From positions 17,211 to 81,210 of the forward strand of contig NZ_MVIW01000008.1 of assembly GCF_002072185.1 (NCBI RefSeq): 64,000 nt of DNA, written 5' to 3'. Source of the stretch: Actinomyces denticolens. GTDB lineage: Bacteria; Actinomycetota; Actinomycetes; Actinomycetales; Actinomycetaceae. Position 1 is the stretch's first letter, and each line of letters opens with the position of its first letter. Positions 35,418 to 44,157 of this stretch are shown piece after piece. The notes under the pieces were generated by a model that worked only from the letters and a program-made list of their open reading frames with translations, was not told where the DNA came from and did no database searches. Made by a program: the position numbers and the translations under genes.

Positions 35418-36797
35418 ATGAGCGAGTACCGAGCCGAGCCCCAGAGCCCGCGGCCCGACGGCGAGGCGCCAGGAGCCCCACGGACCTACGGCTCCTGGCG
35501 CGGCCAGGCGCCCCAGCCGATGCCCTCCGCCGCCGAGGCGGCGGCGCGGCCCGCATCGGGGTCGGCGCCCGGGGCGGAGGCGGACCCGGGGCCCACGATG
35601 GTCCTGTCCGCCGACGCCGTAGCCGAGGCCCTCCCCGAGGGCGGCGCGGCGGGCGCGATCGGCGACGAGGCCGCCGACGCCGTCGCCACCGACGTCTTCT
35701 CCGGTTACGAGGGGATCGAGGGCTATGGCGGTTTCGGCGGTGCCCAGGGCTCCAGCGGCGCCGATGCCGCTCCCGACGGCGCGGCCACTCCCGCCGAGGC
35801 GCCGCTCGCCCAGACGATGGCTCTGCCCCGCGACGCCGTCCTGGCCGAGATGACCGGCCACCCCGCCCCGGCGCCCCGGGCCCCTCGGATGCCCGCGGAG
35901 ACCGCCTACCTGCCTCCCGTCGCCCAGCAGGCCCCTGCCCCCGCCCATCAGTCCCGCCCGGCCCCGGCTCCCTACCCGCTGCCCCAGGGGCCCGCGATGG
36001 CACCGCCCTACCAGCAGGCCCCGCCGATGATGCCCGCGGGGCCGCCCATGGGCGCCCCGGCCCCTCAGCGCCTCCAGCCGCTCCCCGCCCGTCCGGGGCC
36101 CTCCTGGTACGCGGTCATGCTCGCCTGGATCTGGCGCGCCGCCATCACCGGGCTCGCCGGTTACGGGCTCTGGCTCCAGCTGGAGCCGGCGCTGCGGGCC
36201 GACGACATCGTCGGCGGGCACGCCCTCGTCCTCCAGCAGCTCCGATTCTTCACCACCCTGAGCAACGCGGTCGCCCTCGTGGCCATGGCGGGAGCCCTCC
36301 TCGAGCCGCTCGTGGGCCGCGCAGGCGCATTCAGCCTGGGGCTGCGCGCGCTCGGCCAGTGGGTGCGGGGCCTGGCGGTCGTCATGTCGGTGTTCACCGG
36401 GCTCGTCTTCGGATTCCTCATGAAGGGCGGCTTCGACGAGCCCGTCAGCTGGATCCCGCACCTGGCCCTGCCCGCCGCCATGGCCCTGGACTGGGTCCTC
36501 GTGGGCCGCAATCAGAATCTCCTGCGCTTCTCCACCCCCGTGACCTGGACGATGACCCTCCTGCCCTACATCCTGCTGTACATGTGGGACGCCCGCCAGG
36601 CCGGCCGCGCCATGTACGAGTTCCTCGATCCGGACAAGGACGACTGGCTGACCTGGATGGGCTCGCTCGTCGGAGGGTTCTTCGTCCTGGCGCTCGTGGT
36701 GTGGATCCTGGGGCGCATCCGCGGCGCCATCGTCTCCGCGGGCGAGCGCGGCCGCGCCCAGGCGGCCGCCTACGCCCGCGCGGGGGGCGGCTGGTGA
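35418..36797 (+). CDS. Pr6Pr-like multi-helix membrane protein
   Basis: 459 residues. The first 230 residues are low-complexity Ala/Pro/Gly, probably cytoplasmic. Six membrane helices follow (from WYAVMLAWIWRAAITGLAGY to VGGFFVLALVVWILGRI). RFFTTLSNAVALVAM and SWIPHLALPAAMALDWVL fit the Pr6Pr family (six helices, conserved polar motifs). The function is unknown. It overlaps the next gene by GTGA, so the two are translated together. Confidence 0.65.
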   Translation: MSEYRAEPQSPRPDGEAPGAPRTYGSWRGQAPQPMPSAAEAAARPASGSAPGAEADPGPTMVLSADAVAEALPEGGAAGAIGDEAADAVATDVFSGYEGIEGYGGFGGAQGSSGADAAPDGAATPAEAPLAQTMALPRDAVLAEMTGHPAPAPRAPRMPAETAYLPPVAQQAPAPAHQSRPAPAPYPLPQGPAMAPPYQQAPPMMPAGPPMGAPAPQRLQPLPARPGPSWYAVMLAWIWRAAITGLAGYGLWLQLEPALRADDIVGGHALVLQQLRFFTTLSNAVALVAMAGALLEPLVGRAGAFSLGLRALGQWVRGLAVVMSVFTGLVFGFLMKGGFDEPVSWIPHLALPAAMALDWVLVGRNQNLLRFSTPVTWTMTLLPYILLYMWDARQAGRAMYEFLDPDKDDWLTWMGSLVGGFFVLALVVWILGRIRGAIVSAGERGRAQAAAYARAGGGW

Positions 36798-37585
36798 GCG
36801 CCGCTGCCCAGGGCGGGCGCCACTCCATCACCGGGCGCCCGGACCACGCCATCCCCTGGGCGATGCAGATCGCCGTCCGCTACGACAAGGTCGCCCCTCC
36901 GCGGTCGATCGACGTCGCCGAGGCCGCCGCCCGCGCCGTCGTCCACCTCCTGGCCGACCCCCGCAGCGCCCCCGGCGGGCCGTGGGCCGAGGCCGTCGAC
37001 TACTGGCGCGACGGCCGCATCCGCAAGCTCGTGCGCCGCGCCCGGGGCAAGCGCTGGGAGGAGGTCCAGGAGCTCCCCGGCCTCACCGTGGAACAGGCCG
37101 GGCCACGGGGGTGGGGCAGTGCCGCCGCGCGGGCCTTCGTCCCCGGCCCCGTCCGGCCCCTGCCGGTGCCGCTGGCCAAGACCCAGGTGGAGGGCACCCA
37201 CTTCCCCGACGGCGCCACCCTCCCGCCCCCGCCGGCGGCCGTGACCGCCGCCATTGGGAAGGACCCCGACAGTGCGCGGGACAGGATCTCCCTGGGGGCG
37301 GGATCGGCGTCATCGGGGGCGCTCGTGACCATCGAGGTGACGCCCCTGCACGCGATGACCTCCGGGAAGCTCTGCGCGCAGGCCGCCCACGCCGCCCAAC
37401 TCGCCTGGGAGAGCACGGACATGCCCGCCCGGCTCCGCGAGGCCTGGGCGGCCGATGGTTTCCGAGTGCGCATCGAGCGCCCGGATCGCGCCGCCTGGGA
37501 GGCGGCGAGCAGGCCCGTGAGCGTCATTGATGCAGGGTTCACCGAGCTCGACGGCCCCACGGAGACCACGCGCGCCCACTGGTGA
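36794..37585 (+). CDS. Pth2-like peptidyl-tRNA hydrolase domain protein
   Basis: 263 residues, start GTG 36794 overlapping the previous stop. The N-terminal half has no recognisable domain (MQIAVRYDKV, AAARAVVHLLADP). The C-terminal part (about 175-263) has TIEVTPLHAMTSGKLCAQAA followed by HAAQLAWE, close to the archaeal-type peptidyl-tRNA hydrolase 2 signature (GKxAAQxAHA). Whether it hydrolyses peptidyl-tRNA is not known; a standard Pth1 would normally be elsewhere in the genome. Confidence 0.65.
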   Translation: MSAAAQGGRHSITGRPDHAIPWAMQIAVRYDKVAPPRSIDVAEAAARAVVHLLADPRSAPGGPWAEAVDYWRDGRIRKLVRRARGKRWEEVQELPGLTVEQAGPRGWGSAAARAFVPGPVRPLPVPLAKTQVEGTHFPDGATLPPPPAAVTAAIGKDPDSARDRISLGAGSASSGALVTIEVTPLHAMTSGKLCAQAAHAAQLAWESTDMPARLREAWAADGFRVRIERPDRAAWEAASRPVSVIDAGFTELDGPTETTRAHW

Positions 37586-37671
37586 GCAGGGGCGTGCGAA
37601 GGGCGTGAGAGGGCGGCGGGCCGAGGATACCGGGACCGGGCTCGGGGCCCCGGTCGGCTCGGCTCCGTTGC

Positions 37672-38277
37672 TCAGGCCGAGGCGGGGGCCCTGTCGCGGG
37701 CCGAGTCGCGGAACACCCACAGGCGCACGAACACGTAGAGGTACAGGCCCTCGCAGCAGGCGGAGACGACCCGGGCCACCAGCGCGTTGACGCCGAACCA
37801 GTGCAGGAGGCTGGACAGCCCCAGGATGAAGATGACGTACTGGCTGATCAGACCGATGAAATAGCGGCCGCCCTGGAGCGCCAGGTGCTCATGGGACTGG
37901 AAGTTGAGCCAGCGGTTGAGCAGCAGCGAGTACACCCCGGCGATCGTGTAGCCCATCGTCACCGCCAGGGAGTACCACCAGTGCAGGTGGTTGTAGAACA
38001 CGCTCAGGCAGGCGATGTCGAGCAGGAAGGCCGAGCCGTTGATGACCGCGTAGCCGATGAAGGTCTCCGGGATGAGGCGGCGCAGGCGCGTTGGGATCAC
38101 GCGATGGACGGCCCCGGTGAAGCGGGCGAAGCGCTCGGGGGCGCGTGAGGCGCGAGCCGCGGGCGCGTCGTCGCGGGCCGCCTGACCGCCGAGGCGGGAG
38201 GCCGTCTCATGAGCGGCGCTCATCGCCCCCGTCAGCAAGGCGGCCTCGACGGCGGTCTCCGGCATCGTGCTCGGCAT
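37672..38277 (-). CDS. GtrA-family membrane protein
   Basis: 201 residues. A basic N-terminus of about 65 residues precedes four membrane helices with ETFIGYAVINGSAFLLDIAC, YTIAGVYSLLLNRWLNFQ (the conserved GtrA N-x-x-x-x-F region) and LYLYVFVRLWVF. GtrA proteins flip lipid-linked sugars for glycosylation of wall polymers. ATG 38277 is chosen for AGGAAGGA upstream; another in-frame start lies at 38337. Confidence 0.82.
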   Translation of the reverse strand: MPSTMPETAVEAALLTGAMSAAHETASRLGGQAARDDAPAARASRAPERFARFTGAVHRVIPTRLRRLIPETFIGYAVINGSAFLLDIACLSVFYNHLHWWYSLAVTMGYTIAGVYSLLLNRWLNFQSHEHLALQGGRYFIGLISQYVIFILGLSSLLHWFGVNALVARVVSACCEGLYLYVFVRLWVFRDSARDRAPASA

Positions 38278-38487
38278 AGCGGTCCTTCCTCGCGCTCGCG
38301 TCCGGGCCCGCCAGTCGTGGCTCGCGGCGCCCTCCATGCCGCCCAGTCTCGCCCAGCCGCGCCTCCGCGACCAAGTCCTCCAGGTGGATAACAGGCGCCC
38401 TCCCCTCCGCCTACGGGATGAGGAACTCCGGCGCGCAGGTCGGGCGGCCCCCCGAGCCCACCTGGGAAGAAGACGAAGGCCCCGCTC

Positions 38488-39570
38488 TCAGCGCAGGGGC
38501 GCGGTGGAGCGGCGCGGGATGAGGGTCGGCTCGCTCACGCGCGTCACGGGCGGAACCGGGGTGAGCCCCCCGGTCGTCCCGGCCTGCCCTGCCGCGCCCG
38601 CCGCCTCCGGCGGGACCGCCGCCGCCCGCCCCTGGATCTGCGCGGTCAGCAGGTCCAGCGCGTCGGAGGCGATCCGCTCGAAGGGCACGCGCACGCTCGT
38701 CAGCGGGGTGCGCAGCTCGGCGGCCAGGGGCGTGTCGTTGTAGCCCACGACGCTCAGGTCCTCCGGCACGCGCCGCCCCGCGTCCTGGGCCGCGGCCAGG
38801 GTCCCGAGCGCCAGCTGGTCGTTGGCGGCGAAGACGGCCGTGATCCCCGGGCGGTCGGCGAGCAGGGCGGCCGCCGCCTCGCGCCCGGCGTGGGTGGAGA
38901 ACAGGGAGTGCCGGACGAGCCCGGACGCCTCCTCGCCGCCGGTGGCGACTCCCGCCTCCGCGAGCGCCCTGCGGTACCCGGCCAGGCGCTGCATCGCCGT
39001 GGAGGTGAAGTCCGGGCCGGGCAGGATGGCGATCCTCCGGTGCCCCAGGTCCAGCAGGTGGCGCGTGGCCAGGTAGCCGCCGAGCTCGTCGTCGCACACG
39101 GCCGACGGCGAGAGGCCGTCGGTTCGCACGGCCAGCACATGCGGCACGCCACTGGCGCGCAGGCCCACCGGGACCTCGCCGCCCAGGCGGGCGGCGGCCA
39201 GCACCAGGCCGTCCACGCGCCGGGCCAGGAGGGCGTCGATGGCGCGGCGCTCGTCGTCGGCCTCATCGCCGCATACGGAGACCAGGGCGAACAGTCCGCG
39301 GTCGGCGGCCTGGCGGGACAGCGCCTCGAAGAGCAGCGCCATGACCGTGTCCGACAGGCGCGGCACCAGCACTCCCACCGTCCCCGTGTCCCCGCGCCGC
39401 AGTGCTGAGGCGGCCGCGTCCTTGCGGTAGCCCAGGCGCTCGGCGGCCTCGCGCACGCGCCCGGCGGTGGCGGTGCGCGAGACCGGCAGGCGGTCGTCCA
39501 GGACGCGCGAGGCCGTTGAGACGGACACCCCCGCGGCGGCCGCGACGTCCCTGAGCGTCACTGACTTCAT
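38488..39570 (-). CDS. LacI-family transcriptional regulator
   Basis: 360 residues. The N-terminal helix-turn-helix VTLRDVAAAAGVSVSTASRV (4-23) and hinge helix (RRGDTGTVGVLVP region) precede a periplasmic-binding-like ligand domain with DELGGYLATRHLLDLGHRRI and VFAANDQLALG. GAGGAGG precedes the ATG. It is third in a unit with the Dcu transporter and DapA-like lyase. Tandem AACGTT sites at 42139-42161, before the first gene, are candidate operators, so it probably autoregulates the unit in response to the transported acid. Confidence 0.9.
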   Translation of the reverse strand: MKSVTLRDVAAAAGVSVSTASRVLDDRLPVSRTATAGRVREAAERLGYRKDAAASALRRGDTGTVGVLVPRLSDTVMALLFEALSRQAADRGLFALVSVCGDEADDERRAIDALLARRVDGLVLAAARLGGEVPVGLRASGVPHVLAVRTDGLSPSAVCDDELGGYLATRHLLDLGHRRIAILPGPDFTSTAMQRLAGYRRALAEAGVATGGEEASGLVRHSLFSTHAGREAAAALLADRPGITAVFAANDQLALGTLAAAQDAGRRVPEDLSVVGYNDTPLAAELRTPLTSVRVPFERIASDALDLLTAQIQGRAAAVPPEAAGAAGQAGTTGGLTPVPPVTRVSEPTLIPRRSTAPLR

Positions 39571-39655
39571 GAGCGGGCCTCCTCGTGCCGATGACCCGTA
39601 TCGTAGTGCGGTCCCGCCGCCACGGGCTCCTGAAGAGCCCGCCCGCTGCCGTCGG

Positions 39656-40975
39656 CTACACCACCACCGCCGCCAGCGCGAAGCCGAAGACCACGCTCAG
39701 GCCGGTGGCCATCAGGCCCGGGATGAGGAAGGGGTGGTCGAAGAACCTCTTGCCCAGGTGCGTGGAGCCGGTGTCGTCGAGCTCGACGGCGGCCAGGAGT
39801 GTCGGATAGGTGGGCAGGATGAACAGCGAGGAGGTCGCCGGGAAGCAGGCGACGACGGTCGCCGGGGCCACGCCGATCGCCAGGGCGGTGGGGAAGAGCG
39901 CCTTGGTGGAGGCCGCCTGCGAGTACAGCAGTGAGGAGGCCACGACGACGAGGATCGCGAAGAGCCAGGGTCGGCCTGCCAGCGCCTCGCCCAGGTGGGC
40001 CTGGATCCAGTCCTTGTTGGCGGTCATGAAGGTGGTCCCCAGCCAGGCCACGCCCAGGATGCAGGCGCAGGCGTTCATGCCGGTGCGGAAGATGGACGAC
40101 GCTGGCACCTTGCGGGGGTCCGCCCCGCAGCCCACGAGGATCGCCCCGGCGGCCGCCAGCATGACGGAGATCCGGCACTGCCCGGCGTCCATGACGGGAT
40201 CGGTGATGACCCCGACCTTCTCCGAGATGAGGATCGAGTAGGTCAGGACCGCGACGAGCGCGATCACGAAGATGATGACCGAGCGGCGCGCCCCGGGCGC
40301 CACGGGGCGCAGCTCGTGCTTGGCGGGGGCGATCTCCCCGGCGGCGAGTCGGCGCTGGTACTCGGGGACGGCGTCGAGCTTGTCGTAGCCGCGGGCGCGG
40401 TCCCAGATCATGAAGATGACAGCGGTGACCAGTGTTCCCAGGAAGGTCGCGGGGATCGACACGAGGATGAGGTCGATGAAGGTCCATCCCGTGCCGTCCT
40501 CCTCCAGCTTGCCGGACAGGAAGACGACGGCGGCGGAGATCGGCGAGGCGGTGATGCCCAGCAGGGAGCCGGCCCCGCCCACCGACAGGGAGCGCGTGGG
40601 TCGGATGTTGTTCTCCTTGGCGACCTCGACGATGACGGGCATGGTCGCGAAGGAGACCTGGCCTGTGGAGGCCGCGAAGGTGAGGAGGTAGGTGACCACC
40701 GGCGCCAGGACCGCCAGGTGCTTGGGGTGGGCGCGCAGGAGGCGGTCGGTGAGATTGACGAGGTAGTCGACGCCGCCGGCCACCTGCATGGCGGAGGCGG
40801 CGTAGATGACCACCATGATGAAGACGATGACCTGCATGGGCAGGTCGCCGGGGGTGGCGCCCAGGAGCCCCAGGACCAGGACCCCGGCACCGCCGGCGAA
40901 GGCGATGCCGATGCCGCCCAGGCGCGCGCCCAGGGCGATGAACAGCAGGAGGACGAGGAAATGGGCGAGGATCAT
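39656..40975 (-). CDS. Anaerobic C4-dicarboxylate transporter, Dcu family
   Basis: 439 residues with about 10-12 membrane helices. LTFAASTGQVSFATMPVIVE, GSLLGITASPISAAVVFLSG and FPATSSLFILPTYPTLLAAV are Dcu signatures. Dcu carriers exchange fumarate, malate, aspartate or succinate, typically in anaerobes. It lies between the DapA-like lyase (upstream) and LacI (downstream), suggesting uptake of a substrate for the lyase or export of its product. GGAG lies before the ATG. Confidence 0.88.
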   Translation of the reverse strand: MILAHFLVLLLFIALGARLGGIGIAFAGGAGVLVLGLLGATPGDLPMQVIVFIMVVIYAASAMQVAGGVDYLVNLTDRLLRAHPKHLAVLAPVVTYLLTFAASTGQVSFATMPVIVEVAKENNIRPTRSLSVGGAGSLLGITASPISAAVVFLSGKLEEDGTGWTFIDLILVSIPATFLGTLVTAVIFMIWDRARGYDKLDAVPEYQRRLAAGEIAPAKHELRPVAPGARRSVIIFVIALVAVLTYSILISEKVGVITDPVMDAGQCRISVMLAAAGAILVGCGADPRKVPASSIFRTGMNACACILGVAWLGTTFMTANKDWIQAHLGEALAGRPWLFAILVVVASSLLYSQAASTKALFPTALAIGVAPATVVACFPATSSLFILPTYPTLLAAVELDDTGSTHLGKRFFDHPFLIPGLMATGLSVVFGFALAAVVV

Positions 40976-41051
40976 GGTCGACTCCGTTGTCGCAGTGTGG
41001 TGGGGAGGGGCCGGGGCGGCGTCGGGAGCGCCACCCCGGCCCGTGCCCGTC

Positions 41052-41996
41052 TCAGGCGGGGATCCGGGCCTTGCCCAGGCCCGCGGCGGTCAGGGCCGCG
41101 GCGATCTCCTCGTGGGCGCCGTCGGCCAGGGGGCGCAGCGGGGAGCGGACGGTGGCGGTCTCCAGCACGCCGCGCGCCACCAGGGCCTCCTTGAGGGCGA
41201 CGGTCCCCTCCATGTGGGAGCCGCGGTGGTAGACGGTCCTGGTGACCGGCATGAGCTGGTCGTGGACGGCGCGGGCGGCGTCGTAGTCGTGGGCCCGGCC
41301 CGCCTTGAACAGCTTGATGAGCAGCTCGGGGGCGATGTTGCCGTAGCCGACCAGGAGGCCGTCGACATCGAACATCGTGTGCAGCAGGTACTCGTCGTGG
41401 CAGCTCATGATGGTCAGGTCCGGGAAGGACTCGCGCAGGACGGGGATCTCGGTGTCCCAGCGCTTCATGTTGCGCACGCCGTTCTTCGTGTAGTGCACCC
41501 CCGGCAGGGCGGCGATCTCGAGCTGGGTGTCCAGGTCGTAGGAGCACTTGGTGACGTCCGGGTACTGGAAGAGGATCTCGTTGAGGCCGGTCTCCTCGTA
41601 GATGGCCCTGTAGCGGTCTTGCGGGGCGCCGGGCTGGAAGCCGAAGCGCAGCCAGCCGTGGGAGGGGTAGATGAGGCCCGCGGTGGCGCCGGCGTCGACG
41701 GCGCGCTGGGCCTCCTCGACCGCGACCTTCGTGCCCTCGCCGGTGATGCCGGCGACGACGGGGACGCGTCCGTCGGTGGAGGCGACGAAGGCCTCGATGA
41801 CGGCGACCTGCTCGGACTGGGTGAGGAAGGTGCCCTCGCCGGCGTGGCCGAGGACCACCAGGGAGGTGACCTCGGGGAAGGAGCCGAGCCAGGAGCCCAG
41901 GCGCTTGATGGCGGGGAAGTCGATCTCGCCGTCGGGGGTGAAGGGCGTGACGGGGGCGGGGTTGAGCCCGCGGAGGTTGGGGACGGGGACGCTCAT
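41052..41996 (-). CDS. DapA/NAL-family lyase or dehydratase, catabolic type
   Basis: 314 residues of the Schiff-base aldolase family that includes DHDPS and N-acetylneuraminate lyase. Visible are LGHAGEG (50-55, the carboxylate-binding loop), Y145 in FQYP and the candidate Schiff-base lysine K171 in GVHYTKNGVRNM. The substrate loop (SHGWLRFGFQPGAPQDRYR) and genetic context differ from biosynthetic DapA, so a sugar-acid or keto-acid substrate is likely. AAGGAG precedes ATG 41996. First gene of the operator-controlled unit with the Dcu transporter and LacI. Confidence 0.82.
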   Translation of the reverse strand: MSVPVPNLRGLNPAPVTPFTPDGEIDFPAIKRLGSWLGSFPEVTSLVVLGHAGEGTFLTQSEQVAVIEAFVASTDGRVPVVAGITGEGTKVAVEEAQRAVDAGATAGLIYPSHGWLRFGFQPGAPQDRYRAIYEETGLNEILFQYPDVTKCSYDLDTQLEIAALPGVHYTKNGVRNMKRWDTEIPVLRESFPDLTIMSCHDEYLLHTMFDVDGLLVGYGNIAPELLIKLFKAGRAHDYDAARAVHDQLMPVTRTVYHRGSHMEGTVALKEALVARGVLETATVRSPLRPLADGAHEEIAAALTAAGLGKARIPA

Positions 41997-42138
41997 GATG
42001 CTGCTCCTTGTCATGTGTCGGGTTGGATCGGCGGGCGCCGCGGAACGGGCGCGGGAAGCGGTGCGCGGGCTGGGGCCGCAGGGCCGCCCCTGCCCGAGGA
42101 TCGCTGAGCGCCTGCGAACGGGCTCGTCCATGAGGTAG

Positions 42139-42190
42139 TAACGTTCGCAGGAACGTTTGCAAGCATAGGAGGGACTGCTGTCCGTGTCGA
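42139..42190 (-). promoter_or_regulatory. Promoter with tandem LacI-type operators
   Basis: Minus strand: TCGACA (-35, 42190-42185), 17-base spacer, TATGCT (-10, 42167-42162). Immediately downstream are direct repeats TAACGTTCGCA (42139-42149) and GAACGTTTGCA (42151-42161), 12 bases apart, each with the CG-centred palindrome AACGTT. This arrangement suits repression by the LacI protein encoded by the same unit. Confidence 0.65.
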
Positions 42191-42232
42191 TAGGAACAAG
42201 GTCCTCATCTGCCTGAGAGCGTCCATCGGTGC

Positions 42233-42238
42233 GAGGAT
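42233..42238 (+). promoter_or_regulatory. Leaderless -10 box of the M18 aminopeptidase
   Basis: GAGGAT, 6 bases, ATG 42245. Confidence 0.4.
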
Positions 42239-42244
42239 GCGGCC

Positions 42245-43615
42245 ATGTCCGAGACCCTTGCACTGCCCGACTCCTCCGGATCCGCGGCCACCGCGCGCGG
42301 CGCGCTCCGCGACGCCGATGCCTACGCCCGCGAGCTCATGGACTACGTGGCCGCCTCCCCGAGCTCCTACCACGCCGCCGCCGAGGCCGCGCGGCGACTG
42401 GACGCCGTCGGGTTCACCGCCGTCGATGAGGCCTCCCCCTGGGGGATCAGCACACCCCAACGCGGCTACACCATCCGGGACGGCGCCATCGCCGCCTGGG
42501 TCCTGCCCGAGGCGGCCCGCGATGGCAGTGCCTTCCGGATCGTCGGCTCGCACACGGACTCCCCGGCCCTCAAGCTCAAGCCCGCCGCTCAGGCCACCCG
42601 CGACGGCTTCGCGCTCATCGGCGCCGAGGTCTACGGCGGGCCCCTGCTCAACTCCTTCCTCGACCGCGAGCTCGGCCTGGCCGGCCGCCTCGTCACTCGC
42701 GACGGCTCCAGCCACCTCGTGCGAACCGGCCCCATCGCCCGCGTCGCCCAGGTCGCCCCGCATCTCTACCGCAGCGTCAACGAGTCCCTCCACCTCGACC
42801 GCCAGGCCCACCTGGCCCCCATCTGGGCCCTGGGCGACGGGGTCGCCGCCGACGACGTCGAGGCCCACCTGTGCGAGATCGCCGGGATCGAGCGGGGCGA
42901 CCTCGCCGGCCACGACATCCTCACCTACCCCACCGAGGCGCCTGCCCGATTCGGCCGCCACGCGGAGTTCATCGCCTCCTCACGGCTCGACAACCTCAGC
43001 TCCGTGATCGCGTCACTGGTAGCGCTCGAGTCCCTGTACTCGGGCGACGGCGGGCCGACCGCCGGCGTCGGGACGGTGTCGGGCGACGTCGTCGTCCTGA
43101 TCGCCAACGACCATGAGGAGGTCGGCTCCGGCACCCGCTCCGGCGCGGCCGGCCCCTTCCTCGAGCAGGTCCTGCGCCGCCTGGCCGGGGCGCTGGGCAT
43201 CACCGGCGACGCCCACGAGGCGATGCTCGCCCGCTCCACCTGCCTCAGCGCCGACGCCGCCCACTCCGTCCACCCCAACTACGGTCAGCTCCACGACCCC
43301 GTCGTGCGCCCCGTGCTCGGCGGCGGGCCCGTCCTCAAGATCAACGCCCAGCAGCGCTACGCCACCGACGCCACCGGCCAGGCCCTCTGGGAGCGCGTCT
43401 GCGCGGCCGCAGGCGCGCCCCACCAGGTCTTCGTGTCCAACAACGCCGTGCCCTGCGGGACAACCATCGGGCCGATCACCGCCCAGCGCCTCGGGATCAC
43501 CACCGTCGACGTCGGCCAGCCGATCCTGTCCATGCACTCCCAGCGGGAGATGTGCGCCGTCGTCGACGGGCCGTGGCTGGCCCAGGCGCTCGCCGCCTAC
43601 TGGGCCGGGGCATGA
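42245..43615 (+). CDS. M18-family aminopeptidase
   Basis: 456 residues. Metal-binding motifs of M18 peptidases are all present: VGSHTDSPALKLKP, SSRLDNLSSV, ANDHEEVGSGT and the C-terminal QPILSMHSQREM. AAHSVHPNY is also conserved. A cytoplasmic zinc aminopeptidase that trims peptides, often preferring acidic N-termini. The stop codon overlaps the next start by ATGA, so the two are coupled. Confidence 0.95.
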   Translation: MSETLALPDSSGSAATARGALRDADAYARELMDYVAASPSSYHAAAEAARRLDAVGFTAVDEASPWGISTPQRGYTIRDGAIAAWVLPEAARDGSAFRIVGSHTDSPALKLKPAAQATRDGFALIGAEVYGGPLLNSFLDRELGLAGRLVTRDGSSHLVRTGPIARVAQVAPHLYRSVNESLHLDRQAHLAPIWALGDGVAADDVEAHLCEIAGIERGDLAGHDILTYPTEAPARFGRHAEFIASSRLDNLSSVIASLVALESLYSGDGGPTAGVGTVSGDVVVLIANDHEEVGSGTRSGAAGPFLEQVLRRLAGALGITGDAHEAMLARSTCLSADAAHSVHPNYGQLHDPVVRPVLGGGPVLKINAQQRYATDATGQALWERVCAAAGAPHQVFVSNNAVPCGTTIGPITAQRLGITTVDVGQPILSMHSQREMCAVVDGPWLAQALAAYWAGA

Positions 43616-44076
43616 GCGGGGCGCCTCGCACCGACGCGGTGGGCGGCGCCTCCTCCGGCTCTCCTGTGCGCACCGCCGGAGTCCGGGCCGGTGATCCCTG
43701 CCCCTGCGGGAGCGGCGCGGTGTTCGGCGCGTGCTGCGAGCCGATCCACGACGGCGCCCCCGCACCCACCGCCGAGGCCCTCATGCGCTCGCGGTACTCG
43801 GCCTTCGTCGTCGGCGATGAGGACCACATCTTCCGCACCTGGCACCCGCGCACGCGCCCGCCCGGGCCGTACTGCCATCCCGGCACGGCCTGGCTGGGCC
43901 TGCGGATCGTGGAGACGGTCGGCGGGGGAGCGGCGGACGAGACCGGCATCGTGGAGTTCGTGGCCCGTTACCGGGCCTGGGACGGGCGCGGCGGGGTCGT
44001 CGAGGATGAGCTGGCCGAGCGCAGCCGCTTCGTCCGGCGCGCCGGGCGCTGGCTCTACGAGACCGCCCTCCTCTGA
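43612..44076 (+). CDS. YchJ-like SEC-C motif protein
   Basis: 154 residues. An N-terminal SEC-C zinc motif (DPCPCGSGAVFGACCEPIHDG) is followed by TAEALMRSRYSAFVVGDEDH and an NTF2-like fold (VEFVARYRAWDG, ERSRFVRRAGRWLY). This is the UPF0225/YchJ family; the function is not established. ATG 43612 overlaps the M18 stop. Just after the gene lies a copy of the 22-base phased repeat. Confidence 0.88.
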   Translation: MSGAPRTDAVGGASSGSPVRTAGVRAGDPCPCGSGAVFGACCEPIHDGAPAPTAEALMRSRYSAFVVGDEDHIFRTWHPRTRPPGPYCHPGTAWLGLRIVETVGGGAADETGIVEFVARYRAWDGRGGVVEDELAERSRFVRRAGRWLYETALL

Positions 44077-44078
44077 TC

Positions 44079-44109
44079 GAGACCGGTCGAAAGCGGCGCC
44101 GAGACCGGT
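44079..44109 (+). repeat. 22-base phased repeat, family 1, locus A (two cores)
   Basis: GAGACCGGT at 44079-44087 and 44101-44109, start-to-start 22 bases, between the ends of two convergent genes. Confidence 0.8.
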
Positions 44110-44157
44110 TCGGAGCATTGCCGTGCCCCTGCTGCGGGGCTCCGTCGGGGCCGGCCC

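Noticed and set aside
34226..37585. A frame of over 1100 codons running through the M48, Pr6Pr-like and Pth2-like region
   Set aside because: Only the last part, from GTG 36794, is a real gene; the upstream part is antisense or out of frame to known genes.
41052..41996. Biosynthetic dihydrodipicolinate synthase (dapA)
   Set aside because: The active-site loops differ and the operon has a transporter and LacI regulator, pointing to catabolism.
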